Source of the DNA: Bacteroidales bacterium
GTDB taxonomy: Bacteria > Bacteroidota > Bacteroidia > Bacteroidales > WCHB1-69
Length of the DNA: 50,961 nucleotides
NCBI GenBank assembly: GCA_017650305.1
Contig: JAGCFD010000063.1
Span: 1 to 50,961 of the forward strand
Direction: 5' to 3'
Numbering within the stretch: position 1 is the first letter of the stretch; each line of letters opens with the position of its first letter. Under the pieces are notes generated by a model. It did no database searches, was not told the origin of the DNA, and saw only the letters and a list, made by a program, of their open reading frames with translations. Of this stretch, positions 1 through 5,661 are shown piece by piece. The position numbers and the translations under genes are program-made.

Positions 1-1406
1 TCCGTACGGTGCTTGTAGGTCTCCACAATGGTGTTGATGTGCTCGGGGGTGAGAACATTCTGCTTTTTGCCTTTCTCAAAAAGCTCGGCAGCGTTGATGA
101 AAAGGACATCGTCGTTTTGACGGCATTTTTTGAGCACGATGATGCAGACGGGAATACCGGTGGAGAAGAAGAGGTTGGAAGGCAGACCGATAATGCAATC
201 AACATTGCTGTCTTTGAGCAACTTGGTGCGGATGCGCTCTTCCGCCCCGCCTCTGAAAAGCACACCGTGAGGCAGGATGATGGCCATCGTGCCCGAGTCG
301 CTGAGATAGTGGAAGCCGTGGAGCAGGAATGCGAAATCGGCGGCGGACTTGGGCGCAACGCCATAGTTGGCAAAACGCGGGTCTTGCGAGGTTTCTTCCT
401 TGGGGTCCCATCTGAGGGAGAAGGGCGGATTGGCCACCACCGCGTCAAAGCGCAACTGCTTGGAGGGGTCTTCCTCCGTCAGGAGCGGCCAGTCGTTGGT
501 GAGGGTGTCGCCGTGGAAGATCTGGAACTCGGAATCCTTGACGCCGTGCAACAGCATGTTCATGCGGGCAAGGTTGTAGGTGGTGATGTTCTTCTCCTGG
601 CCGTAGATGCGACCGATTTTGCCGCCGGATTCCTCCATCTGCTTCTTCACATTCAGCAGCAGGGAACCGGAACCGCAGGCAAAGTCGAGCACGCTGTTGA
701 GACTCTTCTTGGGACCGGTGGCAGGATCCTGGCTGTCGAGGATGACGATGCGCGAGAGGATGCTGGAAATCTGTTGCGGCGTGTAGAATTCGCCCGCCTT
801 CTGACCGGCATTGGCAGCAAACTGCCCTATGAGGTACTCGTAGGCATCGCCCAAAATGTCGTAGTCTTTGCTGAAGGTGACGAGATTCTCTTCCAACGTG
901 GAGATGACCTTGCAGAGCATGGCATTCCGGGAGGTGTAATCCTTGCCAAGCTTCTCGGAGGCGAGGTTGATTTCAGAGAAAAGGCCTTGTAGCGAGCTCT
1001 CGAAAGATTCGTTCTCAATGTATTTGAACGCATCCTGAAGTGTGTCGAGGAGGTCCTGACTTTGCGTGCGGGCAAGTTCGTAGATGTTGTTCCACAGGTA
1101 TTTGGGGTCGATGATGTAGTGCAGACTGCGCTGCATCTCGGCCTGGAAATCAGCGACATCAGCAGCGTTCTCGTCACACCAGGTCTTGAGCGGATTCTTG
1201 GTGTCCGGAAAATCACTGCCGAGAATCTTCCGGGCCTCTTTCTCATAGTTTTCCGAAAGGTAGCGCATAAAGAGCAGCGAGAGCATATAGTCGCGGAAGT
1301 TGTCGGCGGTCATGGCGCCACGGAGGGTGTCGGCCACATTCCAGAGTGCGGCAAAAAGTTTCTGTTTTTCCTGTGCGTTGAGACGGTTGGTTTCGTTGTT
1401 TTCCAT
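1..1406 (-). CDS. hsdM: Type I restriction-modification methyltransferase subunit HsdM (C-terminus cut by window edge)
   Basis: This is the adenine N6-methyltransferase subunit of a type I restriction-modification enzyme; it modifies host DNA as part of an M2S complex and joins HsdR for restriction. About 468 codons are visible, starting at the ATG at 1406 (MENNETNRL), and the frame is open to the left edge. The N-terminal helical HsdM domain is followed by SAM-binding motif I (DFACGSGS, near residues 239-250) and the catalytic NPPF motif (VVANPPF, near 323-329), both intact. HsdM is usually about 500 residues or more, so only the tail is missing. No TAnnTTTG element is seen in the 112-base gap upstream, so it is probably read through from the genes before it. 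Separation of hsdM from hsdS by two other genes is unusual. Confidence 0.93.
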   Translation of the reverse strand, partial: MENNETNRLNAQEKQKLFAALWNVADTLRGAMTADNFRDYMLSLLFMRYLSENYEKEARKILGSDFPDTKNPLKTWCDENAADVADFQAEMQRSLHYIIDPKYLWNNIYELARTQSQDLLDTLQDAFKYIENESFESSLQGLFSEINLASEKLGKDYTSRNAMLCKVISTLEENLVTFSKDYDILGDAYEYLIGQFAANAGQKAGEFYTPQQISSILSRIVILDSQDPATGPKKSLNSVLDFACGSGSLLLNVKKQMEESGGKIGRIYGQEKNITTYNLARMNMLLHGVKDSEFQIFHGDTLTNDWPLLTEEDPSKQLRFDAVVANPPFSLRWDPKEETSQDPRFANYGVAPKSAADFAFLLHGFHYLSDSGTMAIILPHGVLFRGGAEERIRTKLLKDSNVDCIIGLPSNLFFSTGIPVCIIVLKKCRQNDDVLFINAAELFEKGKKQNVLTPEHINTIVETYKHRT

Positions 1407-1425
1407 ATTGTTTGTTTTTGTATCA

Positions 1426-1453
1426 GCAATGAGCAATTTTCAATTAGCAATTG
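1426..1453. repeat. Short degenerate heptamer array upstream of hsdM
   Basis: Four 7-base units run in tandem: GCAATGA, GCAATTT, TCAATTA, GCAATTG. The first 12 bases (GCAATGAGCAAT, 1426-1437) occur again in inverted orientation at 3180-3191, on the other side of the Xre-ImmA/PIN gene pair. No function is known to me. Confidence 0.6.
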
Positions 1454-1518
1454 ATTTTATTATTCCTTTGTTGCTCATCTATGACTGTTTATATTTATCT
1501 CTAATCCGTGAACGCCGT

Positions 1519-2031
1519 TCATTCTTGAACTCGTTTTATCCAATCCATGAAGATTGCTTTCGGCAACCGGGGATTGATATCCAGCAAGTGTTCAAGACGA
1601 GAAGCCATTTCCGAACCAGTCAAAAGCCCTTCCTTGACAAAATGGTCGGCGAGGTAGAGGATCCCTGATACCATCACGCCTTCATCCTCGGCGTGGTTGC
1701 GCAGCTTTCGGTCGCCGGTGAGCATTCGATAGTTGTTGTCTTTAGCGTACTTCAAGACTGCACAGTCCGTAATTGTCAAGTTGGACTTGCTCGCGAACTT
1801 ACCATAATAAGAGAAAAGGTCAGAGGCTTCTTTCCCTTCGAATGAGAATACCGCCAAATGCCCTTCCTCTACCATTCGGTCAACAATAGGTCGTTCGTAT
1901 GGAGACCTATGCAGCTCAGCAATAACATAGTCCACGGTGTGGAAATGAACTGACGAAACCGCCACCATTTCAAGCAGTCCTGCTGCATCCATATCAATGA
2001 GTATCTGAGTATCGCTTACTACTATTTCCAT
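1519..2031 (-). CDS. PIN-domain nuclease-like protein (putative toxin of an Xre-ImmA/PIN pair)
   Basis: This 170-residue protein looks like a PIN-domain RNase. Four acidic residues sit where a PIN active site needs them: D7 (VSDTQIL), E39 (VIAEL), D89 (TITDCAV) and D107 (LTGDRKL). PIN proteins of this size are commonly toxins of toxin-antitoxin systems or RNA-processing nucleases. Its ATG overlaps the stop codon of the upstream Xre-ImmA gene by one base (TGATG on the minus strand), so the two are almost certainly translationally coupled. The pair lies between hsdS and hsdM. Toxicity is inferred from family and gene arrangement. A role as an effector released when the neighbouring protease-repressor is triggered is possible but not shown. 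Confidence 0.8.
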   Translation of the reverse strand: MEIVVSDTQILIDMDAAGLLEMVAVSSVHFHTVDYVIAELHRSPYERPIVDRMVEEGHLAVFSFEGKEASDLFSYYGKFASKSNLTITDCAVLKYAKDNNYRMLTGDRKLRNHAEDEGVMVSGILYLADHFVKEGLLTGSEMASRLEHLLDINPRLPKAIFMDWIKRVQE

Positions 2032-3077
2032 CAGGCAAGGGCAGTTTGGGCGTTTACTTCATCAACGGATGTGCCAAGCAGACTGGCGGCTTTCGATATG
2101 GAAATCATGCTGTCGGCTAATGCTTTAAAGACCAGCCGTTCGAAACGCGATGACATTTCTTTGGGATAGACACTTTCCTGCACACGCTTTTTCAATTCTG
2201 TGTTGCGGTTCATGTCTATGCACAGCGATCTGTGAACACTTTCCGTGATAATCCCTATCTGTTTGGCTTTGACTAAAATGGCGTCAACTGAAATACCAAA
2301 GCCATTCTGGATAAGTTTCAGTTCCTTCCAAGACAGGTTCTTTCTGTGCTCGCCTAACAATGATTTCAAGACCGCTGAGGGCAACAGCACCTCATTGGCA
2401 AACACGTTACACAGACGTTCCACATCGGCATTCTCGTCAAAAGCCAGTATCAAGTGTGCCAACTCGTGGAAAAGGGTCAGTCTTCTACGCTCTGAAATCA
2501 AATTTCGGTTCAATACAATCACCGGCAAGCCAAGGTCTCGCACACAACTGCCGTCAAATTTCGGGTCAGTGTCAATCTCAATCACTTTCACCCCGTTGCT
2601 TTCCAGCACCTCGATGGGCGTGGAAATGCAGTCAATCCCCAAATTCAGATCCTGGCGGAAACGAGCCCCGAGGGATCTCGCATCGTTGTCGGTTTGCAGG
2701 AGAATATCGCCATACGACAAGCCGAACCGCACGCTTTCGCGGGTGATAGCCTCAATTTCCTGATATTTCTCAATGGAAAGGGCAATGCTCTCTTTGATGG
2801 AGGCCTCTTTCTTGGCCGGCAGGCTTGACCGTTTGCGGAACTCGAAACTGTTGGGGTCTATGTTTACCGTGAACGGTCGGAAGAAGTAGTCCACATCGAA
2901 ATCCAAGGCCTCAGCGATGGCAATCAAGTTCTGGCTTGACGGAAGCATCTTGCCTGTTTCGTATTTGGCGATGGCATTGCTTGAAATTCTTCCGTCCAAG
3001 CGCGAACAGAGCTCTCTCTGAGAGTATCCACGGATTTTACGTGCGTTTATAAGCCGTTGTGCAAAAGTCTTTTCCAT
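2031..3077 (-). CDS. Xre-type repressor fused to ImmA/IrrE metallopeptidase
   Basis: Residues 5-65 form an Xre-family helix-turn-helix (NARKIRGYSQRELCSRL followed by IAKYETGKMLPS). Residues about 150-260 form an ImmA/IrrE (COG2856) zinc metallopeptidase with HELAH at 204-208 and a likely third ligand at E229 (CNVFANEVLLPS). In this family such proteins combine DNA binding with regulated proteolysis, as in ImmA of ICEBs1 and IrrE of Deinococcus, which remove a repressor. Here repressor and protease are one chain, as in predicted Xre-COG2856 toxin-antitoxin modules. The gene has its own -7 element bracketed by an inverted repeat (3110-3148), consistent with autoregulation. It is coupled to the downstream PIN gene. 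Confidence 0.88.
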   Translation of the reverse strand: MEKTFAQRLINARKIRGYSQRELCSRLDGRISSNAIAKYETGKMLPSSQNLIAIAEALDFDVDYFFRPFTVNIDPNSFEFRKRSSLPAKKEASIKESIALSIEKYQEIEAITRESVRFGLSYGDILLQTDNDARSLGARFRQDLNLGIDCISTPIEVLESNGVKVIEIDTDPKFDGSCVRDLGLPVIVLNRNLISERRRLTLFHELAHLILAFDENADVERLCNVFANEVLLPSAVLKSLLGEHRKNLSWKELKLIQNGFGISVDAILVKAKQIGIITESVHRSLCIDMNRNTELKKRVQESVYPKEMSSRFERLVFKALADSMISISKAASLLGTSVDEVNAQTALA

Positions 3078-3109
3078 ACTTTTCTTGATGTTTTTTCATT
3101 GTTTGCTTT

Positions 3110-3148
3110 GGTGTGCAAAAATACAAAATTATTTTAAATATGCACACC
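3110..3148 (-). promoter_or_regulatory. Inverted-repeat operator bracketing the promoter of the Xre-ImmA gene
   Basis: Perfect 8-base arms GGTGTGCA (3110-3117) and TGCACACC (3141-3148) are separated by 23 bases. The Bacteroidota -7 element TATTTTTG (minus strand, 3123 to 3116) overlaps the downstream arm, so a dimer bound to both half-sites would cover the promoter. The start codon of the Xre-ImmA gene lies about 40 bases downstream. The repeat is seen directly; its use as the Xre operator is inference. Confidence 0.7.
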
Positions 3149-3179
3149 ATAATGCAATTAGAAATTTATTCTTCTCCTC

Positions 3180-3191
3180 ATTGCTCATTGC
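3180..3191. repeat. Inverted copy of the 12-mer found upstream of hsdM, overlapping the hsdS stop
   Basis: ATTGCTCATTGC is the exact reverse complement of GCAATGAGCAAT at 1426-1437. The TGA stop codon of hsdS is part of it, and one more GCAATGA-like unit follows. Together the two copies frame the Xre-ImmA/PIN module. Confidence 0.65.
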
Positions 3192-4351
3192 AAATTGGGA
3201 AACAGCTTCTGCATCAGCCCTTTCTTGTGCTCCTTGAGCGCCTCCACCTTCTCCTGCTGCGCGGCAATCCCCTCGTCCAATGAAGAAAGACACTCGGCGA
3301 TTTTCTGCTGCTCGGGGAGAGAAGGGATGGAGAAAAGATAATCCAACATCATTTTTTTATCTCCTCGTGGCATTTTTACTCCTTTGGCTCCTGACATAGA
3401 GTGAGCGATAAAACGGTCACTTTTAATAACTTGTGATACAAACAAACGGTCATAACCATCCAATGTCCGAAAAACAATCACATCATTTGATGCAGCTCCA
3501 TCAAAAACCGCTTGCCACACCTTCTTCAAATAAGGCCTAATATTTGAAAAAAGAATGTCTCCTTTATTAAATCGAGTAAAAGACCCAGAGTTCGGCAATT
3601 TTGAAGCAATTTTCACTCCTTCAAAATCTTGCAACATATTTTCAGTGCTAATATATGTTACCATTGTTAAACTACCAATATCACACTTATCGTCAACTAC
3701 ATTGCACACTTCTCCCAACTTCTTCTCTTCCCACTCCCCTTCAAACCCCGGGAACCGAAGTTTGGGCGTGGTCTCCCCTTCCTGCGGGAAGAGCTGCTGC
3801 ATCAGGCCTTTTTTGTGGTCCTTGAGCGCCTGCAGCTGGTCCGCCTCCGCCTGGATGAGGTCGTCCACACTGCTCAGGCACTCGGCGATTTTCTGCTGCT
3901 CGGGGAGAGAAGGAGGAAGGGAAATGAGCATATCCGATATCATTTCCAACCTAACTGAATCTACGGTTGCTTTTGCTGATAATCGCATAGCCCTCTCGTA
4001 AAAGTTTTCCGAAAAAAAATAATAAAAAAAACGGGGATTAACATCTTTAAAACTAGACATCATATAACATCTTTGATGTAAATCGAATTTTCCATTTACA
4101 TAATGAAAAACTTTTCCTATCTGGCCATCTCCTATTGTTATTACTGCCTCACAATCATACAAATAACGATTGCTTCTAACTGGAATTGCTGAACGTATAT
4201 AAAAAGGATATTGTCCATTATCAACTTGATCTTGAGAATTACTCTTTCCCGTATTTATATTACAAATATCCTTTACTTTTTTCACTTCCCATTCCCCATC
4301 AAATCCCGGGAATCTGAGTTCGGGTACCAATGATTGTTTTTTATCTTGCAT
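3185..4351 (-). CDS. hsdS: Type I restriction-modification specificity subunit HsdS
   Basis: HsdS reads the split DNA target for both the methyltransferase and the nuclease. The 388-residue protein shows the expected two-fold organisation: two target-recognition domains, each opened by the same LRFPGF-GEWE motif (residues 12-21 and 198-207) and each closed by an identical SLPEQQKIAECLSS segment (148-161 and 344-357) leading into a helical spacer (ALKDHKKGLMQ / ALKEHKKGLMQ). The two recognition domains differ, so the target is probably bipartite and asymmetric. The closing segments are also identical at the DNA level (35 bases at 3291-3325 and 3879-3913). The gene starts 18 bases after the prrC-like stop and is probably cotranscribed with it. 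Confidence 0.95.
   Translation of the reverse strand: MQDKKQSLVPELRFPGFDGEWEVKKVKDICNINTGKSNSQDQVDNGQYPFYIRSAIPVRSNRYLYDCEAVITIGDGQIGKVFHYVNGKFDLHQRCYMMSSFKDVNPRFFYYFFSENFYERAMRLSAKATVDSVRLEMISDMLISLPPSLPEQQKIAECLSSVDDLIQAEADQLQALKDHKKGLMQQLFPQEGETTPKLRFPGFEGEWEEKKLGEVCNVVDDKCDIGSLTMVTYISTENMLQDFEGVKIASKLPNSGSFTRFNKGDILFSNIRPYLKKVWQAVFDGAASNDVIVFRTLDGYDRLFVSQVIKSDRFIAHSMSGAKGVKMPRGDKKMMLDYLFSIPSLPEQQKIAECLSSLDEGIAAQQEKVEALKEHKKGLMQKLFPNLQ
3291..3325. repeat. 35-base direct repeat inside hsdS, copy 1 (copy 2 at 3879-3913)
   Basis: The 35 bases at 3291-3325 are identical to 3879-3913, 588 bases away. They encode the conserved region after each target-recognition domain. Such repeats can serve as recombination points for swapping HsdS recognition domains; that use is inferred. 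Confidence 0.75.
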
Positions 4352-4369
4352 AAGGTTGTTTTTTTTCTG

Positions 4370-5626
4370 TTATAGTTCAGGTACGTTGATATTGTATTTC
4401 TTGACGAGATGGTCAAAGATGTCGCGGAGCAACTGAATGTTATCCTCGTTGAGCGTAGTGGGTTCGAACATAGTGTTGCCGAAGTGCGAAAGCACATTGA
4501 GGGCATTATGGTGGAGGCGGTTAAAGCCGTCGGCATCGGGATCGTTTGCGGCAAATTCTTGCCCTTCAAAATGGAATATGATGCCGTCAAGTACTTGGCC
4601 CAAGGGACCGTCTTTCATATTCCCTTGCCCGAGCACCTGCGCAAATTGCTCGATGATACCCCGCATGACATTGAAATGATAGCGCTGAAGCAGAAACGGC
4701 TGCCGGCTGTCGTGCGCCTCCAGCTCTTTTTTGATCTGCGCCAACATGTGGAGATGATAAAAAGCCGGCGTGTGCTCGGAAAGAGGGGCACACAGAATCT
4801 CGTCCGTTCCGGAGCTGTCCCGGTAAAGATTGAGTCCGTAGCAACCTTTCAGTCCGTTCCGCATGGTGTTGTAGAACACCGTGTGGTGGGTGGAGATGAC
4901 AAAGAATGGATAGCCTAACGTGTCTTGAATGTTGGTGGCGGTGAATCTGCTGCAAACATCCTCGTGGCATTTGTTGATGAGCTCGAAAAGTTGGCTGGCA
5001 AAAAGGATGACGTTGTTGTCGTCGAGCGAAGACATGGGATCGTCTATGTAGATATAGCGGATGCCTTTGAATTTGTTGTCCCCCGTCAGAACCAGCTCCA
5101 TAATATAACGGAACACGCTCCACACGAAGAGGCGCTCTTCACCACGGGAAATTTTGATATGGTCGGCCGTGTTACCATTTTCCATCTTGCGGGAAAACCA
5201 GACTTCCCGGGGTATGTTGTCGCCCGTAACCACAAGTTTGCCCTCTTCGTCATGGTAATCGCTTTCAAAGTGCGCTTCGAATCCGGACAGTGTTCTCAGG
5301 TAGGAGTTGACACCCTCGTCATAATTGTAACCGGAGAGTCCTTGGACCAGTTCAGAATCGGTATTGATGACCATATATCGTTCAGTGTCGTTTTCAAGGT
5401 CATTATGCCATCTGAAAAGGTCTTCGGTAAAAGCGTTATAATAGAGTGTGTGATGTTTGCCGCCAATGCGGTCTTTGTGTGCAAACCGATAAGACAGTCG
5501 GGTTTTGCCAGTACCGTTAAAGGCAAAGAGCAGTGCGCAGTTAGTGAATTGAACCCCTTTCTTGGAATGAGTCCAGAAACCGAGCTTTTTTCGGATGGTG
5601 TCTATGATTTGATCTGATCCTTTCAT
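4370..5626 (-). CDS. prrC: PrrC-type anticodon nuclease (ABC-ATPase plus ACNase domain)
   Basis: PrrC proteins are tRNA anticodon nucleases held inactive by a partner type I restriction enzyme and released when a phage inhibits that enzyme. The 418-residue length fits (E. coli PrrC is about 396). Visible are Walker A (FNGTGKT, 36-42), the family block YYNAFTEDLF (62-71), an ABC signature (SRGEE, 160-164), Walker B (YIYIDDPMSSLDD, 191-203) and a switch histidine region (STHHTVFYN, 245-253). The C-terminal domain has RYHF followed by R322-x3-E326, matching the R-x3-E of the PrrC active site (R320/E324 in E. coli). The third residue would be H372, H373 or H381. The position between hsdR and hsdS is the classic prr arrangement. 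A generic AAA ATPase is the alternative, but the shared blocks make that less likely. Confidence 0.85.
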   Translation of the reverse strand: MKGSDQIIDTIRKKLGFWTHSKKGVQFTNCALLFAFNGTGKTRLSYRFAHKDRIGGKHHTLYYNAFTEDLFRWHNDLENDTERYMVINTDSELVQGLSGYNYDEGVNSYLRTLSGFEAHFESDYHDEEGKLVVTGDNIPREVWFSRKMENGNTADHIKISRGEERLFVWSVFRYIMELVLTGDNKFKGIRYIYIDDPMSSLDDNNVILFASQLFELINKCHEDVCSRFTATNIQDTLGYPFFVISTHHTVFYNTMRNGLKGCYGLNLYRDSSGTDEILCAPLSEHTPAFYHLHMLAQIKKELEAHDSRQPFLLQRYHFNVMRGIIEQFAQVLGQGNMKDGPLGQVLDGIIFHFEGQEFAANDPDADGFNRLHHNALNVLSHFGNTMFEPTTLNEDNIQLLRDIFDHLVKKYNINVPEL

Positions 5627-5661
5627 ACTTTCGTATTCCTATAAACGTTTTCAGTGTAGTT

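Noticed and set aside
9-992. Long open frame on the plus strand opposite hsdM (327 codons)
   Set aside because: It is antisense to HsdM, whose motifs are unmistakable, and its translation is low-complexity Val/Gly/Glu-rich, a mirror of the codon bias of the real gene.
1509-1521. Terminator at the end of the PIN gene (TGAACG-C-CGTTCA)
   Set aside because: The stem is short, the loop is a single base and no T-tract follows on the minus strand; read-through into hsdM is more likely.
3110-3148. Intrinsic terminator after hsdS
   Set aside because: The inverted repeat has a 23-base centre and contains a promoter element; it fits an operator, not a terminator.
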